A stretch of 64,000 nt of DNA from Skermanella stibiiresistens SB22 (GTDB lineage Bacteria > Pseudomonadota > Alphaproteobacteria > Azospirillales > Azospirillaceae). The DNA lies in assembly GCF_000576635.1 (NCBI RefSeq), contig NZ_AVFL01000034.1, positions 1 to 64,000 of the forward strand, given 5' to 3'. A model generated the notes under the pieces. That model was not told where the DNA came from. It worked only from the letters and a program-made list of their open reading frames with translations, and made no database searches. The translations under genes and the position numbers were made by a program. Below are positions 10,676-19,478 of this stretch, piece by piece. Numbering within the stretch: position 1 is the first letter of the stretch; the number at the start of each line of letters is the position of its first letter.

Positions 10676-11617
10676 TCAGACAACCCGGTGATCCGGCGTC
10701 CCGCCGCCAAGCAGGGTCACAACCCCGCCGACGACACCCATCCCCATGCGTTCCATCGATTCCGCCGTGGCGGCACCAATATGCGGCGTCGCGACGAAGC
10801 CGGGCAGACGCAGGAGCGGGTGACCGGCTGGTGGCGGTTCCTGGACGAAGACATCCGTGGCGGCTCCGGCGATGGTGCCGTTGGTCAGCGCGTCATGGAG
10901 CGCCGTCTCGTCCACCACGCCGCCGCGCGACAGGTTGAGCACCATGGCGTCCCGCTTCATGAGCGCCAGCCTTCGGGCATCGATCAGCTTCTCGGTGTCG
11001 CGGTTCAGGGGAATGTGCAGCGTCAGCACGTCGACGCGCGGCAGCAATTCATCCAGGCTGGCGCAGCGCTCGGCGTCCGCGGCCGCGAAAGCCTCTGGAG
11101 GGGCGAAGGGATCGTACGCCAGGATGGTGGAGCCGAAGGCCGCCTTGAACAACGCGGCGGTGCGCCGCCCGACCCCGCCCATCCCAACCACCCCGACCGT
11201 CCTTCCGGTCAGCTCGATGCCCTGCGGCGGCGGGCTGGTGACGGCGCCATCGCGCAGCATGCGGTCGAGCAAGGCGATCCGCCGGGCCACCGCCAGCGCC
11301 AAGCCAACCGCCAGTTCGGCGACCGCGTTGGAGTTGGCGCCCGGTGTGTTGATCACCGCGACGCCTCGGTCCCGGGCGGCATCCAGATCGATGTTGTCGA
11401 CACCGACCCCGTGCTTGCCGATCACCTTCAAACGTTGGGCAGCGGCGATCATGTCGCGCGGAATCTTGCTGGTTCGGACGATCACCCCATCGGCGTCCTC
11501 AAGCCACCTGCCTTTGCGCTTGTCGTCATGATCGACCACGTCGCAACTCTGCCTCAAGGTCGCGACGGCGCTCGGCGCGATCGGATCGAGGACATAGACG
11601 AGGGAGCGTTCCACCAT
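10676..11617 (-). CDS. D-isomer-specific 2-hydroxyacid dehydrogenase
   Basis: NAD-dependent dehydrogenase of the D-2-hydroxyacid/phosphoglycerate family, 313 aa from the chosen start. It has KHGVGVDNIDL in the substrate domain, VGMGGVGRRTA as the Rossmann glycine motif, the catalytic Arg in NLSRGG, the Glu in FVQEPP, and the His in TPHIGAAT. The substrate is not known; phosphoglycerate, lactate, glyoxylate or pyruvate derivatives are all possible. The frame is open to 11692, but the extra 25 residues look unconserved, so I start at ATG 11617. The ribosome-binding site is weak, so the start is uncertain. Confidence 0.85.
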   Translation of the reverse strand: MVERSLVYVLDPIAPSAVATLRQSCDVVDHDDKRKGRWLEDADGVIVRTSKIPRDMIAAAQRLKVIGKHGVGVDNIDLDAARDRGVAVINTPGANSNAVAELAVGLALAVARRIALLDRMLRDGAVTSPPPQGIELTGRTVGVVGMGGVGRRTAALFKAAFGSTILAYDPFAPPEAFAAADAERCASLDELLPRVDVLTLHIPLNRDTEKLIDARRLALMKRDAMVLNLSRGGVVDETALHDALTNGTIAGAATDVFVQEPPPAGHPLLRLPGFVATPHIGAATAESMERMGMGVVGGVVTLLGGGTPDHRVV

Positions 11618-11692
11618 CTCGCTTTTCAAAACCCTGGTTTTCGGCCTCGGCATTCGGCCGGCCTGATCATCACAATTGGCCAAGTTAGTCAC

Positions 11693-12092
11693 TCGGCGGC
11701 CGGGATGGCAAATACCGATGACCTCTTCCGCCGTGCCGGCCCAACGCCTTGACTACCGCGGCGGAGAACCCCTTTGGAGAGACTTGACGGTAACGCCCGA
11801 CAGGATCGGACGTTCAGCGCCAAAGCCCCATCGCGGTCGCGACGCGCCAGCCACGCGCGGCGCGCGCCGATGGACCGGTCGGCAACGGACCGGACGCTTG
11901 CCAGAAACAGGGTATTTGTTCAAGACCTTGCGGGAGTTCCGCGGGCGTATCCAGGCGATTGGGTGATGACGATCGGCTGATTCGAACCGACCGCCTTAAT
12001 CCCTTATTGCCAAGGATCAAGGCGTGTTCCGCGGCGGGGTAGCCCCAGCCCGAGGGCGTCGCCTGGGTATGCCGGTCGCCCCTATGCTCCAG
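11693..12092. other. Intergenic stretch without a recognised gene
   Basis: These 400 bases separate the hydroxyacid dehydrogenase from the anti-sigma cluster. Short open frames exist on both strands, but none has a convincing ribosome-binding site or recognisable protein. I see no strong hairpin or repeat. A promoter for the hydroxyacid dehydrogenase gene probably lies here. Confidence 0.5.
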
Positions 12093-12611
12093 CTATTTCC
12101 CGGTCGGGCGGCTCACCGCGAATTCGTGGACCGCGTCGTCGTGCCGGTAGCGGACCATGGTCAATTCTCCCTGCTGGCATCGGAGGTCGATCCGCTCCGG
12201 CACGGTCTGATCGTCCCCGAAGGTCAGGGGAAGCTCGACCGTGTCGCCGACCTGGATCACCCGCATGCCATCACTCGCGATATCGGACCGAAACCGCAGC
12301 CGCAGCGATCCGCCAGCGCCGGGCAGGTCGATCGGCCCGAAGCTGATCGGTGGCGCGTCGGCCCCGTTCCGCAACAGCTCCAGGGGCAGGATGACGCTTG
12401 CGGCGTCGAACCCCCGGCATCCCGCCAGCCCCACGGTGACCGTCCGCGTCGCGTGGAACCGCGCCGACAGGAGATAGGCCGTGACTCCCCCCGCGACCGC
12501 GATCAGGACCAGCGCGGCCGGGATCAGCCAAGCCGGGATCAGCCAAGCCGGGATCAGCCAAGCCGGTCGGGGCCACCCCGGTGGCCGGGGGGAGTTCGGG
12601 CGCCGGTCAAT
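12093..12611 (-). CDS. Small membrane-anchored protein of the ECF sigma operon (start non-standard or lost)
   Basis: The first ordinary start is GTG 12434, giving 113 aa without a membrane anchor. The same frame is open upstream to about 12640. There it encodes three AWLIP repeats, a hydrophobic segment (LVLIAVAGGVTAYLLS) and the lead-in to GLAGC. The paralogue at 14980-15558 has the same plan: one membrane segment, then a Cys about 20 residues on, then a DVIHLPV-like strand and a KEFAV-like end. Translation may therefore begin upstream, perhaps at the ATT (12611) that overlaps the anti-sigma stop as ATTGA, or by coupling or frameshift from that gene. Most of the protein would lie in the periplasm. 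No function is recognised. Confidence 0.5.
   Translation of the reverse strand: MDRRPNSPRPPGWPRPAWLIPAWLIPAWLIPAALVLIAVAGGVTAYLLSARFHATRTVTVGLAGCRGFDAASVILPLELLRNGADAPPISFGPIDLPGAGGSLRLRFRSDIASDGMRVIQVGDTVELPLTFGDDQTVPERIDLRCQQGELTMVRYRHDDAVHEFAVSRPTGK
12518..12562. repeat. Three tandem copies of a 15-bp unit
   Basis: The unit GGGATCAGCCAAGCC occurs three times in a row, with phase uncertain by a few bases. On the minus strand it encodes AWLIP repeated three times, just ahead of the predicted membrane segment of the small ECF-operon protein. Because the unit is a multiple of three, copy-number changes would keep the frame. Confidence 0.85.
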
Positions 12612-13416
12612 AATGCCCGGCCTGATACGACCGGTCGCGGGTCAACTGCCCGACGATGGCGGTGAGCTGGGTTTCACTGGTGTCGGCCACGATGACGTAG
12701 CTCTGCTCGCCGTTGCTCCAGTACCCGACGCGCACTCCCCCAACCTCGGCGACATGCAGGCCATCGACCGGTCCGTCGTCGCGCGGCGACAGGCAGATGG
12801 TCAGGCGCCTGCCATCCTTGTCCTCATAGACCAGCCCGGCCAGCGGATGCTCCATGCCGCCCATCACCCGGCCACCGACCAGCTTCAGGCCGATCGGCGA
12901 CAGTTCCGGGATCTCCACCCGCTCGCCGAGACGCGCCGACATCACCCGCGCCAGATCGCCGCCGACCGGGCTCGTCACGCCGACCTGGGTCATCGGACCC
13001 TCCGCGAACACCAGATGCGCGCCGGTCGCCTCGACCACGTATTCCGGCAGGCGCCCCCCCGGCTTCATGTGGTGCCACAGCTCGTTGGTGGTCCAGCCGG
13101 CGGCGACCAGCGCCACGACGGCGGCCGCCTGGCGCAGCCACGTCAGCGAGCGCCACCGTCCTGGAAACTTATGGCGGTGGCTTTCGAGCTGGTCGGACAA
13201 CTCGCCGGCCAGTTCCTCCGTGCGCGTCGGATCGCCACCCGCCAGACCTTCGGCGGCGCCGATCGCCGTCAGCAGCTTCTGTTCGGCGTAATCACGCAGC
13301 CTGTTCCGGGCTTCGGGATCGCTCTCCAGCCATGCCAGCACCAGGGCTTCCTGCTCGGGCGCCAGCTGGCCGTCGAGGAAGGCGTGAAGGTCGTTCTCAT
13401 CGATTTCGATCGTCAT
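12607..13416 (-). CDS. Membrane-spanning anti-sigma factor
   Basis: A 269-aa partner of the ECF sigma factor encoded just upstream. The N-terminal cytoplasmic part has the HAFLDGQLAPEQ motif usual in ECF anti-sigma domains. A single membrane helix (AAAVVALVAAGWTT) lies near residue 95, and the rest should be periplasmic. The ATG at 13416 overlaps the sigma stop as ATGA and is preceded by GGAAGG. It should hold the sigma factor inactive until an envelope or oxidative signal releases it, as known for this class. No zinc-binding HxxxCxxC motif is visible, so redox sensing through zinc is unlikely. Confidence 0.85.
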   Translation of the reverse strand: MTIEIDENDLHAFLDGQLAPEQEALVLAWLESDPEARNRLRDYAEQKLLTAIGAAEGLAGGDPTRTEELAGELSDQLESHRHKFPGRWRSLTWLRQAAAVVALVAAGWTTNELWHHMKPGGRLPEYVVEATGAHLVFAEGPMTQVGVTSPVGGDLARVMSARLGERVEIPELSPIGLKLVGGRVMGGMEHPLAGLVYEDKDGRRLTICLSPRDDGPVDGLHVAEVGGVRVGYWSNGEQSYVIVADTSETQLTAIVGQLTRDRSYQAGHY

Positions 13417-13940
13417 TGTGACCTTCCCACCAGCCGAAGTGTCGGCCGCTTGGCCTGATTGAGCATGGAACGCAACGCCGCCCGTCCGCGGCCCAGCCGC
13501 GACATGAAGGTCCCGATCGGGACGCCCAGCCGCTTGGCCGCCTCCTCGTACTTCAACTCCTCGGTCGCGATCAGCGTCACGGCGCGGCGCTGGTCCTCCG
13601 GCAACTGGGACAGCGCCGTCATCACGTCGCGCACCTCCAGGTTCCGGTGCTGCGCCGGCTCGGCGACGGTGTCGTGTCCGGCGGCTTCGGCGTCGGCCTT
13701 GACCGCGTTCTCCAAAGTGCGTCGCCGCAGGCCGCTGACATGGACGTTGTGCAGGATGCGGAACAGCCACACCCGCAGATCGCCGTCTGTGCGGAACGTG
13801 TCGGCACCGGCGATCGCCCGCGACAGGCATTCCTGTACCAAATCCTCCGCCTCGTCCTTATTGCGGGTCAAGGCGATGGCGTAGCGGCGAAGGCTGGCGA
13901 TATGGGTCGCCATCTCCTCCTTGAGCTTGCCGTGCGGCAT
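13413..13940 (-). CDS. ECF-family RNA polymerase sigma factor
   Basis: A 175-aa group-4 sigma factor. Region 2 is seen as RRYAIALTRNKDEAEDLVQECLSRA with DLRVWLFRILHN, and region 4 as LPEDQRRAVTLIATEELKYEEAAKRLGVPIGTFMSRLGRGR. GGAAG precedes the ATG. It is the first gene of a three-gene leftward operon with its anti-sigma factor and a small membrane protein, each overlapping the next. The usual autoregulated promoter should lie in the 65 bases between it and rpoH, but I could not identify it with confidence. Confidence 0.93.
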   Translation of the reverse strand: MPHGKLKEEMATHIASLRRYAIALTRNKDEAEDLVQECLSRAIAGADTFRTDGDLRVWLFRILHNVHVSGLRRRTLENAVKADAEAAGHDTVAEPAQHRNLEVRDVMTALSQLPEDQRRAVTLIATEELKYEEAAKRLGVPIGTFMSRLGRGRAALRSMLNQAKRPTLRLVGRSQ

Positions 13941-14005
13941 GATCGCTTCCTAGGTCCCTCTCCGCCATTCCCCAGCCGGCATTCCCATGCCGGGCCGCCT
14001 TCCTA

Positions 14006-14875
14006 TCATGCCGGCACCAGGCCCGTCATGCGCCTGCCACCCGCCATCATGCGCTGGAGCTTCTCGATCGCCCGGGCCTCGATCTGGCGCACCCGCTCCC
14101 GGCTGATGCCGAACTGGCGGGACAGGTCGTCCAGCGTCAGCGGCTCCTCGGACAGCCTGCGCGCCGCCAGGATCGACCGCTCGCGCTCCTGCAACTGCTG
14201 CATCGCCCGCTTCAGCTGGTTGCGCCTGCGGTCCAGTTCCTGACGCTGAGCCAGCATCTCCTCCTGCGTCTCGGACGGGTCGACCAGCCAGTCCTGGGCT
14301 TGGCCATCCTCCATGCCGGGCAGCGGCAGGTTGAGCGACTGGTCCGGTCCGGCCAAGCGGCCATTCATGCCGGAGACGTCGTGGACCGGGACCTTCAGGT
14401 GCTCAGCCAGCCGCTGGGCCTCCTCGGGGCTCAGGTCGCCCTCCTGCAGGAGGTTCATGGCGCTCTTGGCCCGCCGCAGGCTGAAGAACAGTTTCTTCTC
14501 CGCGCCGGTGGTGCCCATCCGGACCATCGACCACGACCGCAGAATGTATTCCTGCATCGCCGCCCGGATCCACCACAGGGCGTAGGTGGTGAAGCGGTAG
14601 CCGCGGTCCGGGTCGAAGCCGTTGAGCGCCTGGACCATGCCCATGTTGCCCTCGGCGATCATGTCGGCCATCGGCAGGCCATAGCCGGCATAGCCGCGCG
14701 CCACCTTGGCGACCAGACGCAGATGGCTGCCGATCAAGCGGTCGGCGGCGTCGGGGTCGCGGCGGTCGCGCCACGCCTTGGCCAGTTCCTGTTCCTCTTC
14801 GGCGCCGAGCATTGGATACTCGCGAATCCGGGAAAGGTAGCGGTTGAGATCTGTCCGGTTCGGCGAAGGCTGCAT
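14006..14875 (-). CDS. rpoH: RNA polymerase sigma-32 (heat-shock) factor
   Basis: A 289-aa group-3 sigma factor. The RpoH box is visible as EKKLFFSLRRAKSAM. Region 2 is DMIAEGNMGMVQALNGFDPDRGYRF with TYALWWIRAAMQEYILRSWS. The C-terminal region 4 helix-turn-helix is LSRQFGISRERVRQIEARA. The frame is open much further upstream, but the ATG at 14875 begins MQPSPNRTDLNRYL, has GGGAG at a fair spacing and gives the usual family length. It directs heat-shock genes; hsp20-lon elsewhere in this window are possible targets. A short hairpin follows at 13976-13993. Confidence 0.93.
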   Translation of the reverse strand: MQPSPNRTDLNRYLSRIREYPMLGAEEEQELAKAWRDRRDPDAADRLIGSHLRLVAKVARGYAGYGLPMADMIAEGNMGMVQALNGFDPDRGYRFTTYALWWIRAAMQEYILRSWSMVRMGTTGAEKKLFFSLRRAKSAMNLLQEGDLSPEEAQRLAEHLKVPVHDVSGMNGRLAGPDQSLNLPLPGMEDGQAQDWLVDPSETQEEMLAQRQELDRRRNQLKRAMQQLQERERSILAARRLSEEPLTLDDLSRQFGISRERVRQIEARAIEKLQRMMAGGRRMTGLVPA

Positions 14876-14979
14876 CCAAGTGCTCCCGTGTTTTCCGTCT
14901 GTCTTCTGGTCGATCATGTCGATGATCCGCGTTTCCCCAATTACGCGGGGCTCGGCGCTTTCATCCCTGATTTTTCGAA

Positions 14980-15558
14980 TTATTTCGCGGCGTGGTGCGA
15001 TTTCCCTGCCGCACCCTCCGCCACCTGGGTGTGGATGACGGCGAATTCTTTGACGGCGCCGCTTTGGCTGACGTACTGGACCAGCGCCACGACATCGTTC
15101 CGGCAGTGCAGCAGGATGCGGCGGGGCGGATCGGCGGGGTCGCCTTGGTGGACGGGCAGATGGATCACGTCGCCGACCCTGGACACCGTGCCGGCGTCGC
15201 CTTGGGCGTCGGCGCCGAACCTCAGCCGCACCACGTCGGCGGAGCCCTGCTGCGCGAAGGGACCGAGCCAGACCGGCACCGGCTGCCGCCCGCCCAGGCT
15301 GGCGTCCGTGCGCGTGATGTCGAGCAAGGGGCCGGGTAGGGTGAAGCTCGCGGTGTGCTTGGGAACGCCGCAGGGAACCTGCGCGATCTCCACCGGCAGC
15401 GGCGTTTCCCGGCCCAGCGTGAAGCCGGCGATGGCGGGCGCCATCAGGGCCAACGCCCCGACCGCGACGACCCAACCATTCCTGAAACCCCAACGTCCGT
15501 CCCGCCGCACCACGCCTCTCCCCGTGCCAAAGGTCCCGGCCCCGAAAGTCTTGGCCAA
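14980..15558 (-). CDS. Hypothetical membrane-anchored protein, paralogue of the ECF-operon small protein
   Basis: A 192-aa protein upstream of rpoH on the same strand. It has a short Arg-rich cytoplasmic N-terminus, one membrane segment (WVVAVGALALMAPAIAGFTL, about residues 29-48), a conserved Cys about 20 residues later, and a periplasmic beta-rich tail. The tail includes GDVIHLPV, RRILLHC and VKEFAV. It aligns by eye with the product at 12093-12611, which sits behind the other sigma factor of this region. The TTG start at 15558 is a best guess with a weak ribosome-binding site. No known domain is recognised. Confidence 0.6.
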   Translation of the reverse strand: MAKTFGAGTFGTGRGVVRRDGRWGFRNGWVVAVGALALMAPAIAGFTLGRETPLPVEIAQVPCGVPKHTASFTLPGPLLDITRTDASLGGRQPVPVWLGPFAQQGSADVVRLRFGADAQGDAGTVSRVGDVIHLPVHQGDPADPPRRILLHCRNDVVALVQYVSQSGAVKEFAVIHTQVAEGAAGKSHHAAK

Positions 15559-15987
15559 AGCCTTGATCGAGACGATTACGCGGGCGGCGGCGGTTTAATC
15601 CCGGGGGTTCATCGACGAGACGGAAAATCTGCACGAGGGAGCGGAGAGTGGGTTTGGACCAAAGCTGACCCGACGGATCGCGGCCACGCTCCTTGACCCT
15701 TTCCCGCCGCCCGCCTAAACTCGCGCCATCATGATGGGCTTCACGACCATGGACGCCCCCGGGCTCCGGCGAATTATCTGCCCGGTCCTCCCCTGAGGGC
15801 CGGGCACCAAGACGTTTGACCAAGCGGCCCAACCTTCGGGGGAAGACCGGGCCGCCGGTTAAACGCGGTTTTCGCGCCGCCACGGCTGGACGCGGGAGCC
15901 CCCGCGATGCTATCGCTCTTTCCTGATTTCACCCGACGGCTTGGCCGGTGCGAGCACCAGCCGGTTGGCGGCTGCCTGGACCCGATC
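15559..15987 (+). other. Long untranslated leader region upstream of ileS
   Basis: About 430 bases without a convincing gene. The 3' half, nearest ileS, holds two strong hairpins at 15780-15805 and 15824-15855 that lack T-runs. I see none of the conserved T-box elements. The promoter of ileS is expected here, and also the leftward promoter of the rpoH-side membrane protein. Confidence 0.5.
15780..15855 (+). promoter_or_regulatory. Pair of stable hairpins in the ileS leader
   Basis: The first stem is 15780-15790 against 15795-15805 (11 pairs including one G-T, loop CCCT). The second is GCGGCCC (15824-15830) with GGGCCGC (15849-15855), enclosing a small internal loop and an inner CTTC/GAAG stem (15834-15837 with 15842-15845). 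Neither ends in a T-run, so they are not ordinary terminators. They could be an RNA leader, a small RNA or processing sites; the function is unknown. Confidence 0.5.
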
Positions 15988-18834
15988 ATGACCCGCGATT
16001 ATAAATCGACCGTCTTCCTGCCCCGCACCGATTTTCCCATGCGCGCCGGCCTGCCCGCCAAGGAGCCCGAACTGCTGCGGCGCTGGGCGGAGCGCGGGTT
16101 GCACGACAAGCTGCGCGAGACATCGGCCGGACGGCCCAAATTCATCCTCCACGACGGCCCGCCCTACGCCAACGGCAACATCCATGTCGGGCACGCGGTC
16201 AACAAGATCCTGAAGGACGTGATCAGCCGGTCGCGGCAGATGCTTGGGCAGGACAGCGTCTACGTTCCCGGCTGGGACTGCCACGGCCTGCCGATCGAGT
16301 GGAAGATCGAGGAGAAGTACCGGGCCGCGGGGCAGGACAAGGATCAGGTGCCTCTGCTCCAGTTCCGCGAGGAGTGCCGGCAGTTCGCGCAGGAGTGGAT
16401 CGACATCCAGTCCGAGGAATTCCAGCGGCTGGGCGTCATGGGCGACTGGTCGCATCCCTATAAGACCATGACGAACGCCGCCGAGGCGACGATCGTCCGC
16501 GAGATCCACAAGTTCGCGCTCAACGGTGGCCTGTACAAGGGCGCCAAGCCGGTGATGTGGTCGGTGGTCGAGAAGACCGCCCTGGCCGAGGCGGAGGTCG
16601 AGTATCACGACCACACCTCCACCACCGTGTGGGTCAGGTTCCCGGTCTCCGCCCCGGCCACGCCGGAGCTGGACGACGCCTCCGTCGTGATCTGGACCAC
16701 CACGCCCTGGACTCTGCCGGGCAACCGCGCGATCGGCTATGGCCCCGACCTGGAATACGGCGTGTTCAAGGTGCTCGCCGTGGCCGAGGGTAGCGCCGCC
16801 AAGGTGGGCGAGCGGCTGGTGGTGTCGACCGCGCTGGCGGAGGACCTCGCCAAGACGGCCGGCATCACCGAATGGCGCAAGGCCCACACGCTCCCCGGCT
16901 CCCGGCTGGCGGATACCCGCTGCGATCATCCGCTGCACGGCCAGGGCTACGACTTCCCGGTACCGCTGTTGCCCGGCGACTTCGTCACGGACGACGCCGG
17001 CACCGGCTTCGTCCACATCGCCCCCGGCCATGGCGAGGACGACTTCCATCTTGGCCGCAAGCACGGCATCGAGGTGCCCCAGACCGTCGCCGACGATGGG
17101 ACCTATTACGACCATGTGCCGCTGTTCGCCGGCAAGCGGGTCTACACGCCGGCCGGCAAGACCGGTGACGCCAACGGGGCCGTGATCTCCGCCATCGCCC
17201 ATGCCGGCGGCCTGCTCGCCAAAGGCAAGCTGGTCCACAGCTACCCGCATTCCTGGCGATCCAAGGCGCCGCTGATCTTCCGCACCACACCGCAGTGGTT
17301 CATCTCGATGGAGACGAACGATCTTCGTCATGTGGCGCTCAAGGCGATCGACGATACCCGCTGGGTGCCGCCGCAGGGCCGCAACCGGATCGCGTCGATG
17401 ATCGAGAGCCGGCCCGACTGGTGCATCAGCCGCCAGCGCGCCTGGGGTGTGCCGATCGCCCTGTTCGTCGAAAAGAAGACGGGCAAGCCGCTCCGCGACG
17501 AGACGGTGCTCGCCCGCATCGCCGACACCTTCGACCTGGAGGGCTCCGACGCGTGGTTCGCCCGCGATCCCCAGTTCTTCCTGGGCAACGCCTACGCGGC
17601 GGCCGATTACGAGCAGGTGTTCGACATCGTCGACGTTTGGTTCGAGTCCGGCTGCACCCACAGCTTCGTGCTCGAGGCGCGGCCCGACCTTCAATGGCCG
17701 GCCTCGCTCTACCTGGAAGGCTCGGACCAGCATCGCGGCTGGTTCCACTCCTCCCTGCTGGAAAGCTGCGGGACGCGGGGCAGGGCGCCTTACGACGCGG
17801 TGCTGACCCACGGCTTCGTGCTCGACGAGCAGGGTCGGAAAATGTCGAAGTCGCTGAAGAACGTCACGGCCCCCCAGGAGGTCGTGGACAAATACGGCGC
17901 CGACATCCTTCGGCTTTGGGTGGTCGGCTCCGATTACTCCGAGGACCTGCGGATCGGGCCGGAGATCCTGAAGTCGCAGGCCGACCTTTACCGGCGCCTG
18001 CGCAACACGCTCCGCTATCTGCTTGGGGCGCTGGCCGATTTCTCGGAGGACGAGCGGATCGACGTCGCCGAGATGCCCGAGTTGGAGCGTTGGGTGCTGC
18101 ATCGCTTGACCGAGCTGGATGGCGTCGTCCGCCAGGGCATCGAGGATTACGACTTCCACAGCCTGTTCTCCGCGCTCCATAACTTCTGCGCGGTGGATCT
18201 GTCCGCCTTCTATTTCGACGTGCGCAAGGACAGCCTGTACTGCGACCGTCCCGATTCGACGCGGCGCCGGTCGGTGCGGACGGTGCTGGACCATCTGTTC
18301 TCGTGCCTGACGGCGTGGCTGGCGCCCGTCCTGTGCTTCACCACTGAAGAGGCTTGGCTGAGCCGGCACGGCGAGGACGCCGACGTGTCGAGCGTCCATT
18401 TGCGTACGTTTGTTGACATTCCCGGGGAATGGGCGGCGCCGCGACTGGCCGCCAAATGGGCCGTCGTCCGCGATGTCCGCCGTGTCGTCACCGGCGCGCT
18501 GGAATTGGAGCGGGCGAGCAAGCGCATCGGCTCCTCTCTCCAGTCGTCGCCCGACGTGTTCGTGACGCCGGAGCTTCACGCCACGCTCGAAGGCGTCGAC
18601 ATGGCGGAGGTCGCCATTACCTCGGCCATCCGCGTCGTCGACGGCGCGGTGCCGGAAGGCGCCTTCACCCTGGAGGACGTGCCGGGCGTCGGCGTCGTGC
18701 CGGTGCTCGCCGAAGGCGAAAAGTGCGAGCGTTGCTGGAAGGTGCTGCCGGAGGTCGGGACCATTCCCGCCCATCCCACCCTCTGCCACCGCTGCGCCGA
18801 CGCGGTCGATCACCTTCCGGAGGCGGCGGAATGA
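15988..18834 (+). CDS. ileS: Isoleucyl-tRNA synthetase
   Basis: Class I aminoacyl-tRNA synthetase of 948 aa that charges tRNA-Ile. The HIGH-type motif is [11 protein letters not shown] near residue 68, the KMSKS motif is near 618, and the editing domain lies between them. The C-terminal zinc finger is complete (CERCW and CHRCAD near 913-935). The frame is open from 15907, but ATG 15988 begins the conserved [12 protein letters not shown] sequence. The stop overlaps lspA by ATGA, so the two form an operon. Confidence 0.97.
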   Translation: MTRDYKSTVFLPRTDFPMRAGLPAKEPELLRRWAERGLHDKLRETSAGRPKFILHDGPPYANGNIHVGHAVNKILKDVISRSRQMLGQDSVYVPGWDCHGLPIEWKIEEKYRAAGQDKDQVPLLQFREECRQFAQEWIDIQSEEFQRLGVMGDWSHPYKTMTNAAEATIVREIHKFALNGGLYKGAKPVMWSVVEKTALAEAEVEYHDHTSTTVWVRFPVSAPATPELDDASVVIWTTTPWTLPGNRAIGYGPDLEYGVFKVLAVAEGSAAKVGERLVVSTALAEDLAKTAGITEWRKAHTLPGSRLADTRCDHPLHGQGYDFPVPLLPGDFVTDDAGTGFVHIAPGHGEDDFHLGRKHGIEVPQTVADDGTYYDHVPLFAGKRVYTPAGKTGDANGAVISAIAHAGGLLAKGKLVHSYPHSWRSKAPLIFRTTPQWFISMETNDLRHVALKAIDDTRWVPPQGRNRIASMIESRPDWCISRQRAWGVPIALFVEKKTGKPLRDETVLARIADTFDLEGSDAWFARDPQFFLGNAYAAADYEQVFDIVDVWFESGCTHSFVLEARPDLQWPASLYLEGSDQHRGWFHSSLLESCGTRGRAPYDAVLTHGFVLDEQGRKMSKSLKNVTAPQEVVDKYGADILRLWVVGSDYSEDLRIGPEILKSQADLYRRLRNTLRYLLGALADFSEDERIDVAEMPELERWVLHRLTELDGVVRQGIEDYDFHSLFSALHNFCAVDLSAFYFDVRKDSLYCDRPDSTRRRSVRTVLDHLFSCLTAWLAPVLCFTTEEAWLSRHGEDADVSSVHLRTFVDIPGEWAAPRLAAKWAVVRDVRRVVTGALELERASKRIGSSLQSSPDVFVTPELHATLEGVDMAEVAITSAIRVVDGAVPEGAFTLEDVPGVGVVPVLAEGEKCERCWKVLPEVGTIPAHPTLCHRCADAVDHLPEAAE

Positions 18835-19361
18835 GCGACCGCGTGGATGGGGAGGCCGGGTTGGGCGCGCGTTCCCGATCGATGGTCCGCATCGGCCTTA
18901 TCGTCGCCGTTTTCGTGATGATCCTGGATCAGGCATCGAAGTGGTGGATGTTGGAGATGGTCGGGATGGCCACCGATCCGCGCGTGATCGAGGTCAATTC
19001 CTACTTCAATCTGGTCATGGCATGGAACAGGGGTGTAAGTTTCAGCCTGTTCTGGCACGAGGCGGAGTACATGCCCTATGTGCTATCGGCGGTTGCGCTG
19101 GGCATCGTGGGATTTCTCTTCACGTGGCTGCGCCGGGCGGATCGTCCTTTCCTGGCCGTGTGTATCGGCATGGTGATCGGCGGTGCGATTGGCAACGTGA
19201 TCGACAGGTTGAGGTTCGGCGCGGTGACCGACTTCCTGGACTTCCATGTCCTGGGGTATCACTGGCCGGCCTTCAACGTGGCCGATGCCGGGATCTCGGT
19301 CGGCGTCGTCCTGATCGTGCTCGACAGCCTGTTCGCCGGGCGGAGCGCGTCCGGAGACTGA
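18831..19361 (+). CDS. lspA: Lipoprotein signal peptidase (signal peptidase II)
   Basis: A 176-aa inner-membrane aspartyl protease that cleaves the signal peptide of prolipoproteins. Four hydrophobic segments are visible. The two catalytic Asp residues lie in [15 protein letters not shown] and [11 protein letters not shown]. The ATG overlaps the ileS stop codon. The next gene encodes a lipoprotein with a lipobox, a likely substrate. Confidence 0.95.
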   Translation: MSDRVDGEAGLGARSRSMVRIGLIVAVFVMILDQASKWWMLEMVGMATDPRVIEVNSYFNLVMAWNRGVSFSLFWHEAEYMPYVLSAVALGIVGFLFTWLRRADRPFLAVCIGMVIGGAIGNVIDRLRFGAVTDFLDFHVLGYHWPAFNVADAGISVGVVLIVLDSLFAGRSASGD

Positions 19362-19478
19362 CCGTCGCGCGACCCGGTGATCGGTCGATCGGGCCATCAA
19401 TCGGCCGGGCCATCAGTCGGCCTGGGCGTCGTCCTGGGCGTTTGGACCAACACGAGCTGGATAAAGAGAAGAACGGCA

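Noticed and set aside
11676-11966. A 96-codon plus-strand frame after the hydroxyacid dehydrogenase start region
   Set aside because: Arg-rich composition typical of random high-GC sequence, no start signal.
15559-15987. T-box riboswitch for ileS
   Set aside because: No conserved T-box sequence or antiterminator/terminator pair with a T-run.
15910-18813. A 967-codon minus-strand frame opposite ileS
   Set aside because: Shadow of ileS with biased composition and no motifs.
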